40,507 nucleotides of DNA from Paludibacteraceae bacterium (lineage in GTDB: Bacteria > Bacteroidota > Bacteroidia > Bacteroidales > Paludibacteraceae): the NCBI GenBank assembly GCA_017961765.1, contig JAGCWQ010000099.1:1-40507 (forward strand), written 5' to 3'. The translations under genes were made by a program, and so were the position numbers. The notes under the pieces are model-generated. The model ran no database searches. It was not told the origin of the DNA and saw only the letters and a list, made by a program, of their open reading frames with translations. Numbering within the stretch: position 1 is the stretch's first letter; the number at the start of each line of letters is the position of its first letter. Positions 34,816 through 40,507 of this stretch are shown here, in pieces.

Positions 34816-35442
34816 TTACTTCCGCCCAAAGTCGGCTGGGATTTCCCCCCATACGGTGGTCTCCCATTTGATGATTTGCGTCTGATAGCTGTTTTCGGCG
34901 AGCCATTTCTCTGCACGGGCAATCATGTCAAAGATAGGGGCATTTTTGGATGTTTGCACCAACTTTGTCTTGCATTTTTTGTGTTTTACCCAAGAAATGG
35001 CGTTGGCACTGTCGGAATAGATGGGTTGCTCGAACCCATGCTTCTTCATGTAGGCCAAACCGTGGACCAGTGCCAGAAACTCTCCGATGTTGTTCGTCCC
35101 TTGCTCGAAAGGCCCGACATGGAAGATTTGGGCACCGTTGCGGATGTAAACTCCACGGTACTCCATTTTGCCTGGATTTCCGCTGCAGGCGGCATCGACG
35201 GCGATGGCATCGGCGATGGGTTTCCCTATCGCTGGGTTGACAACCCTTTGGGAAGCTTTTGGAGCGTGTGTGTTGGGTTGGTAAGGTGCGGAAAAGGCGG
35301 CTACGGCCTCGTCTTCGTTTTCAAATCCCTTGAATTTGGCATTCGGATAGTTGAGCACCTGTTCCTTGCACTCTCCCCAATCCGTATAGATGCCGGGATT
35401 CCAACCGTCCCATACCACATAGTATTTCTTCTTTTGGGCCAT
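34816..35442 (-). CDS. rnhA: Ribonuclease H with viroplasmin-like N-terminal domain
   Basis: 208 aa. Residues 5-50 are the viroplasmin-type domain (YYVVWDGWNPGIYTDWGECK, KFKGFENEDEAVAAF), which binds RNA-DNA hybrids as in eukaryotic RNase H1. The catalytic domain has Asp83 in VDAACSGNPG, Glu121 in NNIGEFLALVHGL, Asp144 in YSDSANAISWV and a last Asp204 near the C-terminus. It removes RNA from RNA-DNA hybrids. The layout is normal for Bacteroidetes. It lies 11 bases after the ArgE-like gene and 42 before the ATPase. Confidence 0.93.
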   Translation of the reverse strand: MAQKKKYYVVWDGWNPGIYTDWGECKEQVLNYPNAKFKGFENEDEAVAAFSAPYQPNTHAPKASQRVVNPAIGKPIADAIAVDAACSGNPGKMEYRGVYIRNGAQIFHVGPFEQGTNNIGEFLALVHGLAYMKKHGFEQPIYSDSANAISWVKHKKCKTKLVQTSKNAPIFDMIARAEKWLAENSYQTQIIKWETTVWGEIPADFGRK

Positions 35443-35453
35443 TCTCTTGTCGA

Positions 35454-36524
35454 TTATTGGTTGGAAATGTCCAATCCATCGAGCATTTCCATGTAGCGTT
35501 CGATGGCATTCCGTATCTCGTCCAGCTTGATATACTCATCGGCAGTGTGGGAACGAGCGGAGTCGCCCGGACCTATTTTCACGCTTCTGAAGTGCATCAA
35601 GGCTTGGTCGGACAGGGTAGGTGAGCCAAATTGGCTGATGCCCATCTCCGTACATTTTTTCACGATAGGGTGTTCTGGACTGATGCCCGATGAACGGAGA
35701 CGGAAGGAACGAGCGGAGAGTTCACTCTCCATGTTCTCCTTCAAGATGTCGAAAATCTCCTCGTTGGTATAGCACTCGTTGGAACGGACGTCGATGACGA
35801 AGGTACATTTGTCAGGAATCACGTTGTGTTGCGTTCCTGCATGGACCATAGTGACGCTCATCTTCACCGGACCTAAAAGGTCGGAGACTTTGGGCAATTG
35901 CGTCTCTTTTATCCAAATTATATCTTTGATTGCCTTGTAGATAGCGTTGACTCCTTCGTTTCGGGCTGCATGTCCCGACTTGCCTATGGCGGTACAGTCT
36001 ACCACCATCAATCCTTTTTCCGCTACGGCCAGTTGCATGCCTGTAGGCTCTCCTACTACGGCCAAGTCAATAGGGGGCATCTCCAAGAGAAGGCTCTCCA
36101 TGCCGTTCTTGCCGGAGACTTCCTCCTCGGCTGAGGCGGCGAACATTAAGTTGTAGGGTTGCTCCTTCTCTGAAAGGAGGAAGAATACATAGAGCAGGGA
36201 GACCAGCGAAGCTCCAGCGTCGTTGCTGCCTAATCCGTAAAGGGTGCCGTCCACGATCTCCGGTTTGTGCGGGTCGTGTTTCCAGCCGGCAGTCGGCTTG
36301 ACGGTGTCCATGTGGGAATTGAGCAGTAGGGTCGGCTTGCTGTCGCTGAATCCAGGAGCCATCATCCAAATGTTGTTGAAGTGGCGTTTGGTCTCATATC
36401 CCATGGCGCAGATCCTGCTTTCGAGGAAATCGGCCAATTCGCCCTCTTCACGGCTGTAGGAAGGCGTGGCGATGAGCGTCTTCAACAATTCTATCGCATC
36501 TTCTTGAGCTTGTCTAATATCCAT
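35454..36524 (-). CDS. M20-family deacylase, ArgE-like (N-acetyl/N-succinylornithine deacetylase)
   Basis: 356 aa from the ATG at 36524 (MDIRQAQEDAIELLKTL). A frame reaching 36686 runs through the promoter and has no signal or homology features, so it is rejected. Metal and catalytic residues of the M20 family are present: His71 and Asp73 in NSHMDTVKP, Asp102 in GSNDAGASL, Glu133/Glu134 in SAEEEVSG, Glu159 in VVGEPTG, and a His in ARSHTADEY near the end. With argB in the same run, the likely substrate is an N-acylated ornithine (acetyl or succinyl). Other M20 members act on peptides or diaminopimelate, so the substrate is inferred from context. Confidence 0.85.
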   Translation of the reverse strand: MDIRQAQEDAIELLKTLIATPSYSREEGELADFLESRICAMGYETKRHFNNIWMMAPGFSDSKPTLLLNSHMDTVKPTAGWKHDPHKPEIVDGTLYGLGSNDAGASLVSLLYVFFLLSEKEQPYNLMFAASAEEEVSGKNGMESLLLEMPPIDLAVVGEPTGMQLAVAEKGLMVVDCTAIGKSGHAARNEGVNAIYKAIKDIIWIKETQLPKVSDLLGPVKMSVTMVHAGTQHNVIPDKCTFVIDVRSNECYTNEEIFDILKENMESELSARSFRLRSSGISPEHPIVKKCTEMGISQFGSPTLSDQALMHFRSVKIGPGDSARSHTADEYIKLDEIRNAIERYMEMLDGLDISNQ

Positions 36525-36548
36525 AAGTCCATCAATTTTTTCTGTTTG

Positions 36549-36556
36549 CAAAGATA
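36549..36556 (-). promoter_or_regulatory. -7 box of the ArgE-RNaseH-GldA-expansin-ArgB run
   Basis: TATCTTTG on the minus strand fits TAnnTTTG, 24 bases before the start codon. The -33 box is poor. Confidence 0.5.
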
Positions 36557-36585
36557 AGAAAAGGGAGCAAGAAATAATAGTCTGC

Positions 36586-36616
36586 TTAGTCGTTCGCTTA
36601 AAACTTTGTATTTTTG
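36586..36616 (+). promoter_or_regulatory. Promoter of the DUF3820 gene
   Basis: -7 box TATTTTTG (36609-36616) with TTAG (36586-36589) exactly 19 bases upstream (3 of 4 matches to TTTG). It is divergent from the ArgE operon promoter in a 116-base spacer. Confidence 0.6.
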
Positions 36617-36640
36617 TCTCGATTTTAGACCCTTTCGGAA

Positions 36641-36868
36641 ATGAATTTAGACAGAGAAAACGACATGGTGGCGTTGGTGCGTACACGGATGCCCTACGGG
36701 AAATATAAGGATTGCCGGATTTGTGATTTACCCGAACACTATTTGGTGTGGTATCGCCAGAAGGGTTTTCCGGCAGGAAAATTGGGCAAACTGATGGGGT
36801 TGATGTATGAGATTCAACTCAATGGGTTGGAGTATCTGCTGAGGCCGCTTAAGGAGATGGAGCGATAG
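36641..36868 (+). CDS. DUF3820 family small protein
   Basis: 75 aa. The family pattern is complete: MPYGKYKDCRICDLPEHYLVWYRQKGFPAGKLGKLMGLMYEI, then LNGLEYLLRPL. This family (PF12843) is wide-spread in bacteria and was once named a quorum-sensing-regulated virulence factor, but has no proven biochemical role. No signal peptide or membrane segment. It has its own promoter, divergent from the ArgE-like operon. Nothing unusual in length. Confidence 0.9.
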   Translation: MNLDRENDMVALVRTRMPYGKYKDCRICDLPEHYLVWYRQKGFPAGKLGKLMGLMYEIQLNGLEYLLRPLKEMER

Positions 36869-36922
36869 AGACCTTGAATAGGAGGAAGACTCTTTTGTCC
36901 CCCTCCTCATGGATTGATTTCC

Positions 36923-37621
36923 TTATTTGCTGAAATCCAACTCTTCTGTTACCTTGAATGTTTTACCTCCTGTCACGAAAGTAAAGGTGATGTGATGTAC
37001 TTTTGACAAGGAAGGCATTGGAAACTTGAGAAGGAAGGGCTTTGCTTCCCACAAATAGTAATCTTCTGCCAGGAATTTTGACAATGGCTTTTCTATGTAA
37101 TAACTGCGGCCATCATAGTATTCATTATATCTATGATCTTCAGGATAGCCGTGTAAAACGAAGCATCCGAACACAGAGCCTTCAAACACGACAATGTCAG
37201 ACAAATCAGATCCAGCGATATGATTCGCATTGTAGTCGGCATCAGAAACAATGGAAATGGAGTCAATAGGATTTGCTAATGCCTTGTTCCCTCCTATATA
37301 AATTTCTTTATTGTAGGTTGTGTCAGCATACCGAATCATCAAGGAGTCGAATATGCGTTCTTTTTCTTCACATCCAGCCAAATGATAGGACGGACTTATT
37401 GCGCAGTCTGTTCCGTGTAAATTCAGTGAAACTGTTATTGTGTCAGACTCTTTTTCGTGATAAATGAGTTCTAATGTGTCGGGAAAATAGTAGTGGGTGA
37501 CAAATGATTTCGAAAGAAAGCTTTCATTCTTTCCGTCATCTTCTCCGCAACTCCAATTGGTTACTAGTGCTATTATAAATGACAATACTAACATTGCCTT
37601 TTTTGTTGTTGCCTTTCTCAT
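36923..37621 (-). CDS. Predicted surface lipoprotein of unknown function
   Basis: 232 aa from the ATG at 37621 (MRKATTKKAMLVLSFIIALV, then TNWSC). The Cys is followed by GEDDG, close to the acidic lipoprotein export signal that sends Bacteroidetes lipoproteins to the outside. The mature part is beta-rich (HYYFPDTLELIYHEKES, ITVSLNLHGTDC, FTFVTGGKTFKVTEEL) with no recognised motif. The start lies 48 bases after the stop of the repeat protein, so the two are probably co-transcribed and may act together on the surface. An upstream start at 37660 is rejected, as it puts polar residues before the signal. Confidence 0.75.
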   Translation of the reverse strand: MRKATTKKAMLVLSFIIALVTNWSCGEDDGKNESFLSKSFVTHYYFPDTLELIYHEKESDTITVSLNLHGTDCAISPSYHLAGCEEKERIFDSLMIRYADTTYNKEIYIGGNKALANPIDSISIVSDADYNANHIAGSDLSDIVVFEGSVFGCFVLHGYPEDHRYNEYYDGRSYYIEKPLSKFLAEDYYLWEAKPFLLKFPMPSLSKVHHITFTFVTGGKTFKVTEELDFSK

Positions 37622-37669
37622 GATTAGTCCGCTAATATTAAAATCTCTTGTTCTTGGCAAGATTACACA

Positions 37670-40339
37670 TTATTTGCTGGTGTTTTCGTTTATAACTTCC
37701 CATTCTTCAGGTATGTAGTCATTCCCATATAGCTTTGCTAATTTATTAGGACAGACGAAAGTGCCGTTTTCTGCTACATGTCTAACCCATGAAAAGTTAC
37801 CTGTTCCCCAGTCCGTAAATGCGACTTTTATGTATGCAAGGTTCGAGCACCCTTCAAACATTTTGTCGTAGCAATCACTTGCTAATGTAGTGGCTGGCAG
37901 TTCTGGTGCCTGAGAGAGGCTTGTACACCAACTGAACATTTCCTCGTAGCAGCCTTTTGCTAATTGTGTTGCTGGCAGTTCCGGTGCTTGTGTCAAACTG
38001 GAGCACCCTTCAAACATTGCGAGGTAGCACTTTTCTGCCAATGTTTTAGCTGGCAATTTCGGAGCCTGTGTTAGACCGGAGCATTCTCCAAACATTGCGA
38101 TGTAGCACCTTTCTGCCAAAGTTGTCGCTGGCAGTTCCGGCGCTTGTGCCAAACTAGTGCACCAACGAAACATACCAAAGTAACACTTTTTTGCCAATGT
38201 TGTTGCTGGCAATTCTGGCGCTTTTGTTAGGCTGGAGCACTCGTTAAACATATCTCCGTAGCACTCTTCTGCCAATGTTGTGGCTGGCAGTTCCGGTGCC
38301 TGAGTGAGGCTTGTACACTTACTGAACATAAGCATATAGCAACTATCTGCCAATGTCTTAGCCGGCAATTTCGGTGCCTGTGTCAAATTAGAACATTGGT
38401 CAAACATCCTCACACAACATCCATTTGCTAATGTTTTAGCTGTAAGTTCTGGCGCCTGTGTCAAATTGTCACATCCGCAAAACATTGCGAGGTAGCAGCT
38501 TTCTGCCAATGTCGTAGCCGGCAGTTTTGGTGCCCGAGTGAGGCTTGTACACCAGCTGAACATATTGGCATAACAACTTAGTGCTAATTGTGTTGCTGGC
38601 AGTTCCGGTGCTTTTGTCAGGCTGGAGCATCCGCTAAACATATTGGCGTAGCAACTTTGGGCTAATGTTTTAGCTGGCAATTTTGGCGCCTGTGTCAGAC
38701 TAGAACAATGGTCAAACATCTCATAGTAGCATTCTTCAGCCAAAGTTGTCGCTGGCAGTTCTGGTGCTTGAGTGAGCAAGAGACAAAAACTGAACATGTT
38801 GTTGTAACAACCTTTTGCCAATGTTTTAGCTGGCAGTTTTGGCGTTTGTTTCAGACAGACGCATCCGTGGAACATGCTTTGGTAGCAACTATCAGCCAAT
38901 GTCTTAGCTGGCAGTTCTGGTGCCTGTGTCAAAAGGAGGCATTGCCTGAACATGCCTTTGTAGCACCCTGGGGCCAATGTTGTGGCCGGTAGTTTTGGGG
39001 CTTTTGTCAAGCTGGAGCATCCGCTGAACATATACATATAACAACTATCTGCCAATGTCGTAGCCGGCAATTTCGGTGCCTGCTTCAGATTTGAACATTG
39101 GTCAAACATCCTTGCACAACATCCATTGGCTAATGTTTTAGCTGTAAGTTCTGGCGCCTCTGTCAAACTGGAACATTCGTAAAACATCTCTTTGTAGCAG
39201 CTTTCTGCCAATGTCGTAGCTGGCAGTTCCGGTGCCTGAGTGAGGCTTTCACATCCGCTGAACATACCGGTATAACAACTTCGTGCTAATTGTGTTGCTG
39301 GCAGTTCTGGCGCTTGCGTCAGATAGGCGCATTTCTTAAACATATTGGCATAGCAACTATCTGCTAATGTTTTAGCTGGCAATTTCGGCGCTTGTGTCAG
39401 ACCGGTGCATTCTTCAAACATCTCATAGTAGCAATTCTCAGCCAAGGTTGTCGCTGGCAATTCTGGTGCTTGAGTCAGCTCGGTACAAGAACTGAACATA
39501 TTGCTGTAGCAACCTTTGGCCAAAGTTGTCGCTGGCAGTTTTGGTGCTTGTGTCAGCTCGCTACATTTGTAAAACATTCTATTGTAACAGCCTTCTGCTA
39601 ATGTCGTGGCTGGCAGTTCCGGTGCTTCTGTCAGATGGATGCAATCGTGAAACATCTCCTTGTAGCAACTATCTGCTAAAGTTGTCGCTGGCAGTTTTGG
39701 TGCTTCTGTCAACTCGAAACACCAACTGAACATATTTTTGTAGCACATATCTGCCAATGTCGTAGCCGGCAGTTTTGGTGCTTGAAACAACGCGAGGCAC
39801 CCGCTAAACATACTTTGGTAGCAACCTTTTGCCAAAGTTGTCGCTGGCAATTCCGGCGCCTGTCTTAAATTGTTACATCCATTAAACATTGCACCGTAGC
39901 ACCCTTCTTTCAAAGTTGTCGCTGGCAGTTCCGGTGCTTTTGTCAGATCGTTACAATATTGGAACAGTTTATAAAAACAATAGGCGTATGGAATGGTTTT
40001 CGCTTCCCCTTTCCCGTCAACTAAACTCATCACACTTCCGCTGGCTGCAATTGATCCCTCCATTATGAAGGAGGAATAATTATTCTCTGTTGGTAAACTG
40101 TCTGGCTTCCCTCCTTTCAGTAGCGCTCGCTCTCCTTTATCCAAATAGACGGGCTCGTTTGTTAGTCGCTTCCAGGTCTTACCATTGTTTAAAGAGTAAA
40201 AGATGTTTGATTTCGTGTTGTGGTCCTCTATATAGAACTCCGAGTTGTCTTCTCTGGCTGTAAAGGTGAGATAGTTGGCAGCTGATAATGTACAATTGGC
40301 CATAAGTTGAAGGCACAATAAAATGATGAGTTTCTTCAT
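37670..40339 (-). CDS. BspA-like leucine-rich repeat surface protein with 27 tandem repeats
   Basis: 889 aa from the ATG at 40339. A signal peptide (MKKLIILLCLQLMANCTLSA) leads to an N-terminal beta domain (about 24-134). Residues 135-836 are exactly 27 copies of a 26-residue unit, APxLPATTLAxxCYxxMFxxCxxLTQ, with no insertion or deletion. The unit is an extended version of the BspA-like LRR (MFxxCxxLT corresponds to AFxxCxxLT). Nearly every copy has two Cys in fixed places. The C-terminal about 50 residues (WVRHVAENGTFVCPNKLAK, IPEEWEV) are the usual cap of Bacteroides BspA-like proteins. Such proteins bind host proteins, fibre or other cells. First gene of an operon with a lipoprotein. Confidence 0.85.
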   Translation of the reverse strand: MKKLIILLCLQLMANCTLSAANYLTFTAREDNSEFYIEDHNTKSNIFYSLNNGKTWKRLTNEPVYLDKGERALLKGGKPDSLPTENNYSSFIMEGSIAASGSVMSLVDGKGEAKTIPYAYCFYKLFQYCNDLTKAPELPATTLKEGCYGAMFNGCNNLRQAPELPATTLAKGCYQSMFSGCLALFQAPKLPATTLADMCYKNMFSWCFELTEAPKLPATTLADSCYKEMFHDCIHLTEAPELPATTLAEGCYNRMFYKCSELTQAPKLPATTLAKGCYSNMFSSCTELTQAPELPATTLAENCYYEMFEECTGLTQAPKLPAKTLADSCYANMFKKCAYLTQAPELPATQLARSCYTGMFSGCESLTQAPELPATTLAESCYKEMFYECSSLTEAPELTAKTLANGCCARMFDQCSNLKQAPKLPATTLADSCYMYMFSGCSSLTKAPKLPATTLAPGCYKGMFRQCLLLTQAPELPAKTLADSCYQSMFHGCVCLKQTPKLPAKTLAKGCYNNMFSFCLLLTQAPELPATTLAEECYYEMFDHCSSLTQAPKLPAKTLAQSCYANMFSGCSSLTKAPELPATQLALSCYANMFSWCTSLTRAPKLPATTLAESCYLAMFCGCDNLTQAPELTAKTLANGCCVRMFDQCSNLTQAPKLPAKTLADSCYMLMFSKCTSLTQAPELPATTLAEECYGDMFNECSSLTKAPELPATTLAKKCYFGMFRWCTSLAQAPELPATTLAERCYIAMFGECSGLTQAPKLPAKTLAEKCYLAMFEGCSSLTQAPELPATQLAKGCYEEMFSWCTSLSQAPELPATTLASDCYDKMFEGCSNLAYIKVAFTDWGTGNFSWVRHVAENGTFVCPNKLAKLYGNDYIPEEWEVINENTSK
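37832..39937 (-). repeat. 27 tandem 78-bp coding repeats with a 702-bp higher-order unit
   Basis: The repeat part of the surface-protein gene is 2106 bp, exactly 27 x 78. Repeats 6-12 (39002-39547) and 15-21 (38300-38845) match in the order of their variants: KTL, TQL, TTL, then the odd LTAKTLANGCC copy and an ADSCYM copy. The phase shift is exactly 702 bp (for example GAACATTG at 39093 and 38391). This points to a past duplication of nine repeats. Confidence 0.85.
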
Positions 40340-40369
40340 GTTGCTTTTGTCCGATTTTAATAACATTAG

Positions 40370-40439
40370 GTGACCTCTATAAATTCACTTTATCGAATTG
40401 TTTAGGCTGTAGAGGTCACGTTTTACAGCCCAAACAATT
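40370..40439 (-). promoter_or_regulatory. Predicted H-type RNA pseudoknot in the leader of the repeat-protein gene
   Basis: On the minus strand the transcript would begin near 40440 with AATTGTTTGGGCTGT (40439-40425), which pairs with ACAGCCTAAACAATT (40410-40396): 15 bp, one of them G-U. The 14-base loop contains GTGACCTCT (40419-40411), complementary to the later AGAGGTCAC (40378-40370; 10 bp if the shared base 40410 is counted). The linkers are 5 bases (AAAAC) and 17 bases (40379-40395), compatible with an H-type pseudoknot. The start codon follows 30 bases later. Not matched to any leader I know. Confidence 0.55.
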
Positions 40440-40448
40440 ACTATGATG

Positions 40449-40483
40449 CAAAAGTAAAGTAATTAGTCCAAATTACCCCCCCC
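40449..40483 (-). promoter_or_regulatory. Promoter of the repeat-protein gene with a G8 run at the -33 position
   Basis: The -7 box TACTTTTG (40449-40456) fits TAnnTTTG. Nineteen bases upstream, where TTTG should be, lies a run of eight G (C on the plus strand, 40476-40483). Slippage in the run would move upstream elements relative to the -7 box. Confidence 0.5.
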
Positions 40484-40486
40484 ATT

Positions 40487-40506
40487 TTTATGTTTTACAA
40501 CATAAA
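40487..40506. promoter_or_regulatory. Inverted repeat upstream of the repeat-protein promoter
   Basis: TTTATGTT (40487-40494) and AACATAAA (40499-40506) form a perfect 8-bp inverted repeat with a 4-base spacer. It could be an operator, or the end of a neighbour's transcript outside the window; the window ends one base later. Confidence 0.35.
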
Positions 40507-40507
40507 C

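Noticed and set aside
35454-36686. Longer version of the ArgE-like protein starting at 36686
   Set aside because: The extra 54 residues run across the promoter -7 box and overlap the divergent DUF3820 gene; homology begins at the ATG at 36524.
38708-39729. Plus-strand open frames opposite the repeat protein
   Set aside because: They arise because the repeat unit lacks stops in the opposite frame too; they have no start signals and simply mirror the repeat.
37832-39937. Regularly spaced 78-bp repeats that might suggest a CRISPR array
   Set aside because: The whole unit is repeated with variation in an open frame; there are no unique spacers and no cas genes.
1-40507. tRNA, rRNA, transposase or integrase genes
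   Set aside because: Intergenic regions were read on both strands and no cloverleaf, rRNA core sequence, insertion-sequence end or recombinase motif was recognised, so transfer of the AT-rich block rests on composition only.

Overview
The window looks like a chromosomal segment of a Bacteroidales (Bacteroidota) bacterium living on plant fibre. The evidence is: promoter -7 boxes of the Bacteroidetes form TAnnTTTG, a TamB/TamL (lipoprotein-type TamA) pair, a GldA-type ATPase, RNase H with a viroplasmin-like N-terminus, BspA-like repeats, and type IX secretion (T9SS) C-terminal tails on secreted plant-wall proteins. All assignments are made by reading motifs; no database search was run.

Layout. 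1-11.7 kb (+): the end of a Na+/Ca2+ exchanger, then tamB-tamL (outer-membrane biogenesis), a lipoprotein and an outer-membrane protein with an OmpA-like end, then rpiB with its own promoter and terminator. 12.4-16.5 kb (-): a small unknown gene, then an AT-rich accessory block containing an AbiEi-type winged-helix fragment, two proteins that look like uracil-DNA-glycosylase-fold enzymes, a PD-(D/E)XK nuclease and a three-repeat protein. This is the best candidate for an undescribed (possibly defence) gene system. 16.5-21.6 kb (-): a WYL regulator with a DEDDh exonuclease, and a compact operon of a redox-dead thioredoxin-fold protein, a PP-loop ATPase and a flavodoxin/ferredoxin protein. 21.9-27.6 kb (+): mnmG, a secreted GH5 cellulase with a CBM6-like module and T9SS tail, and a second secreted protein with a similar tail.

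27.7-31.8 kb (-): two DUF3857-type proteins, one with a complete transglutaminase triad and one without. 32-36.5 kb (-): a tight five-gene run of M20 deacetylase (ArgE-like), RNase H, GldA-like ATPase, a bacterial expansin with T9SS tail, and argB. The expansin sits inside an otherwise housekeeping arginine-biosynthesis operon. 36.6-40.5 kb: a small DUF3820 gene (+), then a lipoprotein and a large surface-type protein (-) made of exactly 27 tandem 26-residue repeats. The upstream region of the repeat protein is unusually structured: a C8 (G8 on the coding strand) run where the -33 box should be, and a leader that can fold into an H-type pseudoknot (15-bp stem plus 9-10-bp second stem). It is the most striking regulatory structure in the window.

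Together, the GH5 enzyme (hydrolysis) and the expansin (non-hydrolytic wall loosening) suggest cellulose or plant-wall attack through T9SS. TamB/TamL, the OmpA-like protein and the repeat protein belong to the cell envelope.
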